This document shows, piece after piece, positions 24,195 through 34,900 of a stretch of DNA of 64,000 bases; the first letter of the stretch is position 1, and every line of letters starts with the position of its first letter. Made by a program: the position numbers and the translations under genes. This DNA comes from Brachionus manjavacas (lineage: Eukaryota; Rotifera; Eurotatoria; Ploima; Brachionidae). The DNA lies in contig JAHQIY010000001.1 of the NCBI GenBank assembly GCA_019054805.1, forward strand, positions 3,486,501-3,550,500, in the 5' to 3' direction. The notes under the pieces were generated by a model. That model ran no database searches. It saw only the letters and a list, made by a program, of their open reading frames with translations, and was not told the origin of the DNA.

Positions 24195-24419
24195 ATGTCA
24201 GATAATTTGAGCGTTACTAGAGAAGCTATGGATGCTATGCAAATTATTGAGGAAATAGCAGAATTGCTTCAAATTGGTTTGGATAAAGAAACATTGTCAA
24301 TTTGTGTAAGGTTGATTGAAAATGGCGTTAATCCGACTCCTTTAGCTCATTCAATCCTAAATCTGAAACGAGAATGCGCACGACTTGCAGCAAGTTCGGC
24401 CATATCCGCTAGTGACTAA
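24195..24419 (+). CDS. MZT1: Mitotic-spindle organizing protein 1 (MOZART1)
   Basis: A 74-residue product if Met at 24195 is the start; the frame is open back to 24156 with another 13 residues, but family members begin close to the conserved VRE-MD segment, so the internal Met is preferred. The match is clear: [34 protein letters not shown] (compare [23 protein letters not shown] in human) and then [12 protein letters not shown]. MZT1 binds the N-terminal regions of gamma-tubulin complex proteins and helps gamma-TuRC form and reach the centrosome. A pyrimidine-rich acceptor-like sequence (GCTTTTTTTTGATAG, ends about 24173) lies 22 bases before the start, which may be a 5'UTR intron or trans-splice site. 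Single coding exon. Confidence 0.93.
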   Translation: [74 protein letters not shown]

Positions 24420-24564
24420 ATTCACATTTAATATATTTTTATAAAATTATTTGTAAATTTTTTAATAATCATCTTTTTTAAAAATTTTATCATTTCTATA
24501 AAGATTACCCTTTAAAAGGTAACCAAGCAAATTTAAATATATTATCTTAATTTTTTGAAAAAGA

Positions 24565-24975
24565 ATGCCGTCTAGCAATAGTGTGTCTGACTTTATAAGG
24601 AATTCTGTTAATGAAATTAAAGAAATGTCAACTTTGAACCAAGTGTTTGTTGGTGGATCGGCCGGCTTGGCTACTGGTTATGTCATGTCAAAAGTTGGAA
24701 GAATGGCTGCGTTTACAGTGGGTTCGAGTTTGATAATGCTTCAGTTGGCCCAACATTTTGGCTATATTGAAATCAAATGGGGGAAGAAAAGCTCTAAAAT
24801 TAAGGACCTTAAAAAGAGAGCAATCAAGGTCGCTGAAGAAAATGGTCTTCTTGATAGTAACACTCAGAATGAAAAATTGGAAAGGGCTTATGGATTCGTA
24901 AAGAAATTTATGCAAGAAAATTTTGCTTTTGGAATCTCTTTTGGTGGAGGTCTACTAATCGGAATATCGATTTAA
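24565..24975 (+). CDS. FUNDC: FUN14 domain protein
   Basis: A single-exon protein of 136 residues. The FUN14 domain is seen from about 25: NQVFVGGSAGLATGYVMSKV, then AAFTVGSSLIMLQLAQHFGYI with the conserved Gly-rich membrane segment, a charged middle segment (80-115), and a last hydrophobic Gly-rich stretch (FAFGISFGGGLLIG). FUNDC1 and FUNDC2 are mitochondrial outer-membrane proteins; FUNDC1 is a hypoxia mitophagy receptor that uses an N-terminal Y-x-x-L LC3-binding motif. No such motif is found in the N-terminal 25 residues here, so a mitophagy-receptor role is not supported by sequence. The spacers to MOZART1 (145 bp) and MUS81 (120 bp) are short. Confidence 0.85.
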   Translation: MPSSNSVSDFIRNSVNEIKEMSTLNQVFVGGSAGLATGYVMSKVGRMAAFTVGSSLIMLQLAQHFGYIEIKWGKKSSKIKDLKKRAIKVAEENGLLDSNTQNEKLERAYGFVKKFMQENFAFGISFGGGLLIGISI

Positions 24976-25095
24976 AATTTAAATCAATTAAAAATTAAAA
25001 AATCTTTGAGTGTGTTTATTTTTTTAAATAAATAATTTTTGTAATTTTATAAATTATTCAAAATTTTAGTATTATTAAAATTTTATTTAAAAAAA

Positions 25096-27335
25096 ATGAG
25101 TTATTCAGCTGGATTTAAAAGAAAAAAATTCTCAAGTGCTAATCCGGTATTTGAAGAATGGTTATCTGAATTAAAAGAAGATGCTGTAGCCAGAGACTTG
25201 CATAGCAAGCACACTTTTTCAAAGGTTTTTAGAAAATTTATTTTATTTGAATTTTATTCAATTGCATTTTAAAAGTGTCTAAATTCCCTGCGTAAGTATC
25301 CACTGCCGCTGAAATCCGGTAAAGATTGCATTATTCTGGAGGGTTTTGGTGACAAAATATGCAAGTTAATTGATGAAAAATTGGAAGTTTATTTGAAAGA
25401 AGGTGGAAAATTACATGATGATGAAGACATAGAAATTTTGGACGAATGTGAAAATCATGTTCAATTTGAAGAAGAATCGAAAAAATCCAAAGCAAAAAAA
25501 AATAAAAAAAAACCTAGTGAAGAATGTGCTGGAAACAACAATAATTGTTCAGAACTGGATTCAGTTAAGGCCAAGTATCCAAATCTGTTAAAGTCTTCAA
25601 ACTCAAAAACTCGCATCATCAAAACAAAGTCATGGAGCAAAAATTCGAGCGATGAAGAGCAAGAACCAGCTGAAACTGTCAAAAAACCGAGGAAAAACGT
25701 TGCATCAAAAGATTATCTACCTGAATTTAGATCCGGTGCATATGCACTACTTATTACTTTACTCAAAAATGAAGATGAACAGGATGAAATTAATAACTAC
25801 TTGCTTAAGAGTCAATTGATCAAAGAGGCACAGAAGCATTCGGATGCCCAATTTGTCAGTCATGATCCCAAAAATCACTACACTGCTTGGAATTCCATGT
25901 CGAATTTGATTAAAAAAAATTTGGTTCTCAAAGAAAATAAACTACCAGCTCGATATAGATTAACAGATACTGGTCGTGAGCTGGCAAAAAGACTTTGGCA
26001 CGGATCGTCTGATAGCAATGAAAATGAAACTATATTCGACTTAGACAAAGAAACATTTGACAAAAAAAAGAAAAAGTCAAATGATAATGAAGATTGTATT
26101 GAAATTGAGGATTTGGACAAAATTACCGACAAGAATACCAACTATTGCTTGGTTGATTCATCAGATAGTGAAAAATTAGAAGACATCGGATGCTCAACAG
26201 GGTTATCACAGCAATTTTTCGAGTCTAAAATTGCAGATTTTCCACGAACAGTATCAAATTCAGATTTCAACAGCATTCGATCTCAATTGCCAATACAAGA
26301 TCAAAATACTTTGTTCACACTTTTGCCTGGATCCTATGATATAATTTTGTTTATAGACAATTGTGAAACAAATGCGTAAAGAAATTAAAACAAAAAGCAA
26401 AATTTTCTTTTTTATATTTTTTTAATTATTCTATTCAAGGAAGAAACAAGATTTGTTGTTTGATGAGATCAAAAAGTCAGGTATTAAGCATGAATTCGGA
26501 AAATTGCATGTAGGAGATTTTACTTGGATAGCTAGGTCCAAAAATGCATCTCAAACTGATCTAGTGCTCGACTACATAGTTGAACGAAAGAGAATGGATG
26601 ACTTCTGTTCGAGTATTATCGATGGTCGATACAAGGAGCAGAAATTTAGGCTTAAAAAAAGTGGTATTAGACACTCGGTCTATTTAATTGAAGATTACGG
26701 GTCTATGAAACATATGAGCTTGCCGGAAAAGAGTCTGGTTCAAGCTGATGTAAATACACAAATAATTGACAAACTTGTTGTTCATCATTCAACTGACCCT
26801 AAAGATTCGGCCTATTATCTCATTCACATGAGCAAATTTTTAATGGAAAAATTTAAGAATAGAAAATTGTGTGCCATAAAAAAGGGTGATATGGACAATT
26901 TTAGCCAAAGCTTTTCAGATGATGCTAATCAAACGTATCTGATGACATTCAAAGAGTTTAATGAGTTTTCGAACAAAAATAAACCATTGAGTGTTAAGGA
27001 AATGTTTGCTAAATGTTTGATGAAAATTCAGGGTCTTTCTCAAGAGAAAGTATTGGCAATAATTGACTTGTATCCAACACCAGCCCAGTAAATTGAACAA
27101 ATAAAATTCCAAGTTTTGAAATGAATTTTTTTTAAGGTTATTTAAAGAATATTCAAAATGCTCTGACGAAAATAGCCGGATTAAACTTTTGGCAAATGTT
27201 AAATATGGGGCCCAGCAAAGGTATTTTGTTTAAAGTCTTGAAAAAAGAGGTGATTGTTTTTCTATTAGGAATATTGGTCCAGCAGTGAGCAAAATAATAG
27301 CTCAATTATTTTACACAAGTGCTCCATTACCGTAG
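25096..27335 (+). CDS. MUS81: Structure-specific endonuclease MUS81
   Basis: Five exons: 25096-25224, 25276-26375, 26440-27087, 27137-27220 and 27269-27335; phases fit, 675 residues (human 551). The N-terminal helix-hairpin-helix region is clear (NPVFEEWLSEL, SLRKYPLPLKSGKDCIILEG). A Lys/Ser/Glu-rich linker follows, then the winged-helix region with ARYRLTDTGRELAKRL (about 225-265). The XPF-type nuclease core contains the GKLHVGDFTW strand and the catalytic VERKRMDDFCSSIIDGRYKE segment (about 457-476), so the ERK-x-x-x-D motif is intact. The tail has the second hairpin-helix region (NIGPAVSKIIAQLF). MUS81 with an EME partner cuts replication-fork and recombination intermediates. The extra length is mostly a charged linker of about 70 residues after the winged helix. 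It converges with the next gene. Confidence 0.96.
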
Positions 27336-27442
27336 CAAATTTAAATCAAGTTTTTGTATTATAAATAGAAAATTAGAGTTCAATTTTTAAATTTTAGATT
27401 TTTTTTATTAATAAAGTATTTTTTTAAAGAAAAAGTTCTCAA

Positions 27443-28009
27443 TCAAAACAAGTCATAAGTTGGATCAATTTGAATGTCATTCTCGTTGAAAATCTCCTTT
27501 ATTGGTTTAATAGGAGGCTTAGTTTGCTTTATTTCCTCTTTGGTTTTGCTTATCATTTCCGGATATTTGTCCGTAAAACCAAAAAATAGATAGTTTATGT
27601 GTTTGAACTCTTTAGGCAATTGATTTGTAATGTAAACATAAGGAATCAAAAAGTGAGTTTTTCGATGACTAAGCTCTATTAATATTGGTAAAATTCCACT
27701 CTTGTATCCTTCATTAACCAATTCATTGTGTATTTTGATGATTTGATAAAAGAACTCATTGTGAATAAAGTCGAAAAATGTGAAAAGCTTGAACCTGCAT
27801 AGTTCAAAAAACTCGTCCCATTTGTATAAATAGCTGGTCAAATTTTCATAGTGTCTTCCCACATCGAACTTCCATTTAGGTATCATAGCTAAAAATATTT
27901 CATGCTCAAGTTCCGGCTTTTGAGTCAGTTGAGGAACAATAAAATCTGTCAAGTCCGATCTATCGGATAAATAGTCAGTTTGAACTTCTTCGTCTCTATA
28001 TTCAATCAT
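27443..28009 (-). CDS. Unrecognised 188-residue protein
   Basis: A single-exon protein of 188 residues that I do not recognise. The N-terminus is acidic (DEEVQTDYLSDRSDLTDF), then comes an aromatic-rich and probably helical core with WKFDVGRHYENL, YLYKWDEFFELCRFKLFTFF and GILPILIELSHR, and a Lys/Pro/Ile tail. There is no signal peptide, and no hydrophobic stretch is long enough to be a sure membrane segment. Codon use and the lack of stops over 567 bases in a very AT-rich setting support a real gene. The EVQTD-x-L string recalls QTD repeats in some radial-spoke and axonemal proteins, but nothing else agrees. Its stop is 107 bp from the MUS81 stop on the other strand. Confidence 0.6.
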   Translation of the reverse strand: MIEYRDEEVQTDYLSDRSDLTDFIVPQLTQKPELEHEIFLAMIPKWKFDVGRHYENLTSYLYKWDEFFELCRFKLFTFFDFIHNEFFYQIIKIHNELVNEGYKSGILPILIELSHRKTHFLIPYVYITNQLPKEFKHINYLFFGFTDKYPEMISKTKEEIKQTKPPIKPIKEIFNENDIQIDPTYDLF

Positions 28010-30318
28010 TTTTAATAGTTAGTTTTAAGAATCAATGTCAGCCTTTTAATAAGAATACTCTAGGGCTAATAATAGCCATTGGGATTAGTTTGGAATTCGT
28101 GTCTATTTTAAGAAAAAGACAATTTTGCGGCATTACATAATGTTAACTTTAATCAATGTATGTTTTTGATTTTTAGTCAAAATCAGAGAAAATTCTTATC
28201 TCTACAGTCATTAAAAATTTAAATCATAATAAATTAGCTTCATGTTTTTTGATACCAGTTATCTTAACTAGCTTTTTTAGTTTTATTAATCATAAAACTC
28301 ATGAGTTTTATCTTTTTTTTTAAATGTTTCAGCAAAAAATAAATTTCTTTTAGTCTACAGAGATTTTTAGACGGTGAACGAAAATTCTAATTAGATTAAG
28401 TGCTGATTCTTTCCGTTTTTTTATTTTAAAGATTATTAATCATGTATGTGTCCAGTAATATCTATTTATAGATAAATTTTGTTTATTATAAGAAATCTAA
28501 TTACCATTTTTCAAGTTCAGAATGACAAAATTTTGTGAAATATAAAGATTCAATTCATTTCATTTTATTCAAATAAAGATATTTAATATTCGATTATTAG
28601 AGAAAAACTAGTTTAAATTTTTAAGCTTTTAATTTAGATAATGAATTTTCAAGATGATTTTTTTTAACAATTAGAATTAAACTAAATTTAACAGCTTTTT
28701 CAGAGATTAAAGGATTGTTTCCATTTTGGGATTAAGCACAAAGGATTTTACTTTATGCTCGGTAAATCTAAATTTCGCATATTTCTATATTAAGAAATAA
28801 AAAAATTAAATATTTCGTGATAAAAAAAGCTCAAAGCAAATAATAATTTTTTTTGATAACTTAAGCTTTTAAAATATTGAGTTTGAAAAAATTAAATAAA
28901 ATTTTTATTATCTAAATAAATTATGTTTATCATAAAAGAAAAAAAAATTATTCTCATTTTGGAACAGTTTGTTAGTTTAGAAAATTTTCAAACAAAAATG
29001 AATATCAATATAATTTATTTCCTAAAATAGATATAATTACAATTTTTTTAATTGTTTGTCTTCTAATATTTAATTAGATTAAATATTTGAGTTTCGGTTG
29101 GTATTTATAATTATTTGAATCGAAATTTTATTTAATTCCCTGCAAAGTTTTTTGCTTTAGAAATTATTAGTAAATCGAGTCTCAAATTTCGGAAATTATT
29201 ATTTTTTATTCTTTATCTTTACTAATTATGAATTTTTTTAACTTTAATTTTAACTTTTATAAAATGAAATCACTTTGAGTGACAAATTTTTTGCTAACTT
29301 TAAAGTAGCATTTGAATTTTAACTTAAAAGTAAGATTTATATTAGATTTAACTAACATTTTATATAACTCGAAATTTTTTTTAAAAAAATTACCTCAGAC
29401 TAATAAAATTGGAATATTATAATAACATTTTTTTACTTTTTTTTAATTTTTTTCATTTTTGGCCCTGACACTTTATATTTTCATGATTTGATTATTAAAC
29501 AAGCAAATGTTTAAGGTTAAATTTTATCAAATAAAAAAGGTATTCTAATTCTTTAGAGCCTTTCAGTCAGTGTTTTTTTATTCAATTAGCTTAGATTTTG
29601 TTAAATAAAATTTTTTGGATTCACTTGTTTTTTAATAAAATAGGATCATAGATTTAAAAATTAAAGAATACTAGATTTTAATTTCTTAATTAATTCTAGA
29701 AACGATTTCTTTTTTTTTTATAAATTTAATTTCGCTATAATAGGAAATTTTATTTATTTAAACAACATTAAATAAGCTATTAAATAAAAAGACTATGAAT
29801 TTAGGTTCAAAAATTGGGATAAATTTTTTCTTAGAGCTCAAAACTGGTAATGAAATTCTATTAAATGATAAATTCAATATTAATCGAGCTTTTATAAATA
29901 CTCTTTTATTCTTTACAATATGATATGTGTGTGCAGTTTTTAAAAAATTTTCAGAGGTTAAAATTAAGCGAAACATTTGATGTTTCAGCTGATACAATTT
30001 ACAGAATCAATTTTCGACTCGGAGTAAAAAAGTTAAAATAGTTTTTCAATTTTTATTTCTAAGTATATATAGCCTTAAATTATAAGCTTATAGAATTTTG
30101 TTTCAAATAATTTAATTTAAATCTTATAAAAAAAAATTTTAAAATTCTTTCAAAAAGCTTATATTCCTTATTTAAATTTAAATCCGTGATCAAATTATAT
30201 TCTAATACAATTTGAAAAAAATTAGATATTTTCATTTTATCAATAAATTACTTTAATCGAAAAGTTTTTCATTAGATAGACTTTTCCAAATAATTTAATA
30301 TCAAACAGCACTGAATTT
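28010..30318. other. AT-rich intergenic region
   Basis: About 2.3 kb with no gene I can support. An open frame on the minus strand at 29758-29997 (79 codons) has no recognisable motif and is probably chance. The promoter of the unrecognised minus-strand gene should be near 28010-28100. Confidence 0.5.
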
Positions 30319-30957
30319 CTACGAGGATCTGACGATATTTCACGTAAATTAAGGCTATTTTACGTCAAAAAATGAAATTTTACGATAATTGACGATGAAA
30401 AGCGTTTCTTAACGTAAAATGACGTTAATTTACGTAAAATTAGCGATTTTCAAAAATGCCAAAAAATCGCTAGATTTTGGCTCTTTTTTGGATTTTTCCC
30501 ATTCAGAATTTGATTTCTATTTTTTTTGATTAATTTTTCAACAAAAGATACATTTTATGATATTTCGTAAAATCCCGTAAATAATTATTTTATTTGAGGT
30601 AAAAAATCGATGAGATTAAAAAGTGTAAAATTTTATTTTATTTTCTTTGATAAGCTAAGAAACCAACTGAGACTTGCATCATCTCAACCGGAAGTCATAC
30701 CCTGTTCTTAAAAAAATTGAAAGCAAAATACATGTTTCGGGTGGTTTTGCATTTAAAGGAGTAACTTATTTGGCAATAAATTTAATTTCATTGAGTCTTT
30801 AACTTTTATAAGATAAAAATTTAAATCATAATAAATTAAGCAAAATTTATCAAAAAAATCGGGAAGTCAAGTTTTGAAGAAAAACCTTCAAAAAAGAGTC
30901 AAAATCTATTTTAATTTAGTACGAAATTTATCGTAAAATAACACAAGATCTTCGTAG
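30319..30957. mobile_element. Candidate short inverted-repeat element (MITE-like)
   Basis: The left end CTACGAGGATCT (30319-30330) is matched at the right end by AGATCTTCGTAG (30946-30957), which is its reverse complement apart from one base. The similarity continues inward loosely (GACGATATTTCACGTAAATT against its rough inverse). Inside, the motif ACGTAAA or its inverse occurs again and again near both ends (for example 30342, 30409-30440, 30565-30575, 30933), a layout like the subterminal repeats of DNA transposons. It is 639 bp long with no coding capacity. A target-site duplication was not clear. Confidence 0.5.
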
Positions 30958-31906
30958 CAAATCATTACTGTCATTTCAATTAATAAAAATAAATAAAAAA
31001 TAATTAAATAAATAAAATTTAATCTCGGAGTGAAAAATTTAATTATTATTATCAGAGTTTGTGTATGATTCACAAATCAAATCAGACAGACACGTTTGCC
31101 TGAAACCAACTCTAAATGATTAATGGTTAATTTTGATATTCACTGGGTGCTGACATAAATTTTGTCTTTTTTTTTAAATACCAAAAATCTAAAAGATAAA
31201 GCGAATATTCAGTATAGATAAACGAAAAACTATTTACATCTTCTTCTTTTTTTTACTAAATCAAGAGCTGAAAACTTAAAAGATAAAGACAGATAGAAAG
31301 GTTTTGACTTGTTTAAGAGAACTATTTAATGGTAGATAAATATTTGCGCTAGTTTAACCTACAAACGCCCAGTTGAATTTAGATAATTTATTACTAGACT
31401 TTTTGTTCTTGCTGGCCAAAATCGATCGGTCAGTTCGAATAGAGCCAATAAAATCGGAAAAAATTATTAAAATTCTAATTATAATATTTTCCTCTCTCTC
31501 TCTCTTTTACACTCTTTCCATATATTCTACTAGTTTTATAAATATCGACAACAACACCAAAAAAAGCGCTATTGAATTTTCTTCATTTTGAATTCATAAA
31601 AAAAATTTCTTCTCTACCCCCTCTTCAAACTAAACCATTTCTACCCCTCTACAACACTCTTTCTTCTGTTTCCTTGTCTACATCAAAACCGTTCCATTCC
31701 TTCATTAGCACATTATTCCATTGACCAAGTGTGCACCAGGTAGCAACCCACTCTTCTCTGCACCACTCTCACCAACTCTCAATTACTAACACACTCCAAA
31801 TGACTAATGGAAAAAATAATATAAAAAAAATTTTTTTTCTTCTAATTTTCTTTAAAATAAAAGGTATTAGAAAAAAAAAATTTTTTTTTTTTCAACTTTA
31901 GACAAA
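30958..31906 (+). promoter_or_regulatory. Promoter and 5'UTR region of alpha-spectrin
   Basis: Between 31480 and 31800 the plus strand turns pyrimidine-rich and less A-rich (CTCTCTCTCTCTCTTTTACAC at about 31495, CCCCTCT blocks, CCACTC repeats), unlike the AT-only spacers elsewhere, which suggests the transcribed leader and core promoter. A possible 5'UTR intron runs from a donor CACCAG/GTAGCA at 31740 to the acceptor TTTCAACTTTAG at 31901, five bases before the ATG codon at 31907. No specific TATA position can be assigned in such AT-rich DNA. Confidence 0.45.
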
Positions 31907-34900
31907 ATGACGGATTTGAACGAAGAATCCACAAGCACAGACGGCAGCACTAACCCGACTGCCACTCAACCAGCGCCACTAGCCCAAGGCCTAGTGGTGG
32001 AGGTTCCGCGCGACATCAAAGTGCTCGAAACAGCGGAGGAGATCCAAGCGCGCCGCGAACAAGTGCTGCAGCGCTACGAGCACTTCAAAGACGCAGCCAA
32101 ACAGCGCCGGGACAAGCTCGAGGACGCCCGGGCCTACCAGTACTTTAAGCGCGATGCCGACGAGCTCGAGGCATGGATAAACGAAAAACTGCAGACGGCC
32201 AACGAAGAGTCGGCGGCGTCCAAAGACATGACCAACCTGCAGGCCAAGATCCAAAAGCACGAGGCCTTCGAGGCCGAAGTGCACGCACACTACAACGCCA
32301 TCGTCAGCCTGGACGAGATGGGCGCCGAGCTGATCGCGGCCGGCCACTACGCCACCGACAAGATCCAGCAACGCTTGGACGAGATCCACAGGCTGTGGGA
32401 AGAGCTGAAGCTGCGCTTGCAGACCAAAAATCACCGGCTGCAGCAAACTCTAAAGTTGGTGAAGTTTTTGCGCGACTGCGACGAGTTCTTGTTCTGGATT
32501 GGCGACAAGGAGGCGTTCGTGAACTCGGACGAGCTCGGCCACGACCTCGAGCACGTCCAAGTGCTGCAAAAAAAGTACGAAGAGTTCCAAAAGGACCTGT
32601 CCAACCACGAAGACCAGCTGGTCGAGTTGAACCGACGGGCCGAGGAGCTGGTCGACACGGCCAAACACATAGACACGTCACAGATCCGCATCAAGCAAAA
32701 GGACATGAACGAGGCCTGGTCGCGTCTCCGCATGCTGGCCTCGCAGCGCCAAGAAAAGCTGTTCGGCGCCCACGAGATCCAGCGGCTCAACCGCGACATA
32801 GACGAGGCCATAGCGTGGATAGCCGAAAAGGACAGCATACTGTCCATAGACGAGCTCGGCAAGGACCTGGCGCAAGTGCAGGCGCTGCAGCGCAAACACG
32901 AGGCGATCGAGCGCGACCTCGCCGCCCTCAGCGACAAGTGCCTCGGCCTGAACAGCGAAAGCGACCGTTTGCACACAAACAACGAGCAGCTGGGCTCCAA
33001 GCTCGACGAGCTGAACGAGTGCTGGTCGAGACTGCGCGACAAGGCCGAGCAGCGCAAGCAAAAACTGCTCAATTCGTACAAGGTGCATCATTTTTTGTCC
33101 GATTATCGGGACCTCATGAACTGGTACCACGAGATGAGCAGCGTGATGAGCAGCGACGAGCAGGCGAAGGACGTGTCGCAGGCGGAAGCGCTGCTCGAGC
33201 GCCACTCGGAGCACAAGTCCGAGTTGGAGTCGCGTGACGACAATTTGCGCAAAGCGCTGCTGAACGGCCAGCAGATAGACGAGCCGCACGACATTCGGCT
33301 CAAGATGCGCCAGTTGGAAGAGGAGCGCCAACGGCTGGAGCTGGTGTGGCAAGAGAAGCAAAGCGTGTACAAGCAGTGGCTGGAGTTTCAGTTGTTTATG
33401 CGCGATGCGGAGCAGGCGGACGCGTGGATCACCAAGCAAGAGTCGTTTTTGGCGAACGAGCAGCTGGGCGACTCGCTGGACGACGCCGAAGCGCTGCTCA
33501 AGAAACACGACGACTTCGAGAAGTCGCTGGCCGCCCAGGAGGAAAAAGCGCGCCACCTAGAACAATCGGCCGACAGACTGGTCGCCGAGCAAACACTCAA
33601 TTGGCCGGACATCGACGCCAAGAAAACTTATCTGAAGGAGAGACGCGAGCGGATGCAGGAGCGATGCGAGCGGCGCAAAGCCATGCTCAGCGAGGCCAAC
33701 AAGTACTTTATGTTCGAGCGCGACTGCCACGAGCTCACCAGCTGGATAAACGAAAAGTTCAAGATAGCGCAGTCGCAAGAGTACTTGGATCCGTCGAATC
33801 TGCAGGCAAAGCAGCAAAAGCACGCCAACTTCGAAGCGGAGCTGACAGCGCATCAGCCGCGCATCGAGGCGCTGTGCCAGCACGGCCAAGTGCTGGTGGC
33901 CGCGCAACACTACAACGCGGACAAAATCGAGCGCAGCATCGAGCAAATAATGCGCCAGTGGGACCAGCTGGTGGAGGCGAGCGAGCGGAAGAGCGCACGG
34001 CTCCGCGAGGCCACCGACGGCCAGGCGTTCAATCGCACGCTCGAGGACCTCGAGCTGTGGCTGGCCGAGTGCGACGCCCAGCTGCTCGCCGAAGACTACG
34101 GCAAAGACTTGATCGGCGTGCAAAATTTGCAGAAAAAGCTCAAGGACCTGGAGACGGACATGGCGACGCGGAAGGAGCGCATCGACGCCGTCAAGCAAAC
34201 GGCCGACCAGTTCGAGCAAACGGGCCACTTTGACGCCGCCAACATAAAGCGCAAGTGCGCCCACGTACTCGACAAATTCGAGGCGCTGTTCGTGCCGGTC
34301 AAGCACCGCAAGGAGAAGCTGTGCGAGTCGCTGCAGTTGCAGCAGTTGTTGCGCGACATCGACGACGAGGAAACGTGGATTAGAGAGAAGGAGCCGGCGA
34401 TTGGCGCCCAGGTCTGGTCGTCGCGAGGCCGCGACTTGATCGGCGTCAAAAATTTGTGCCAGAAGCATCACGCGTTCATCGCCGACCTGCACAGCCACGA
34501 GCCGCGCATCCGCAAGACGTGCAACGCCGCCGAGGACATGATACAGCGGGGCCACTTCGCCTCGGCCGACATCAAAAAGCGCTGCGTCGGCCTCCAGACC
34601 AAGTGGCAGTGTTTGAAGGACAAGGCGCAGCAGCGCAAACAGGACCTGGACGAGGCGCTGCACGCCCAACAGTACTTTACGGACGCGGCCGAGGCCGAGT
34701 CGTGGATGGCCGAAAAAGAGCCGATCGTGGGCTCGCACGACTACGGCAAGGACGAGGACGCCGCCGAGGCCCTGCTCAAAAAGCACCACGCGCTCATGGC
34801 CGACATCGACGCCTACCAGTCCACTGTGTTCACCGAGCTGAGGGCCCAGGCGGACAAGTGCGCCTCGGCCCATCAGACAAACAGGTCGTCGGTGTCCGAC

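Noticed and set aside
27443-28009. Radial-spoke protein 3 identity for the gene facing MUS81
   Set aside because: Only the EVQTD-x-L string is shared. The remainder lacks the RSP3 regions and the gene is too short.
29758-29997. 79-codon minus-strand open frame
   Set aside because: No recognisable motif and chance open frames of this size are common here. It cannot be called a gene from sequence alone.
32173-33237. Long open frames overlapping the spectrin exons on both strands
   Set aside because: They arise because the spectrin exons are GC-rich and have few stop codons. Their proteins are low-complexity Arg/Ala/Leu strings, and the spectrin frame explains the DNA fully.
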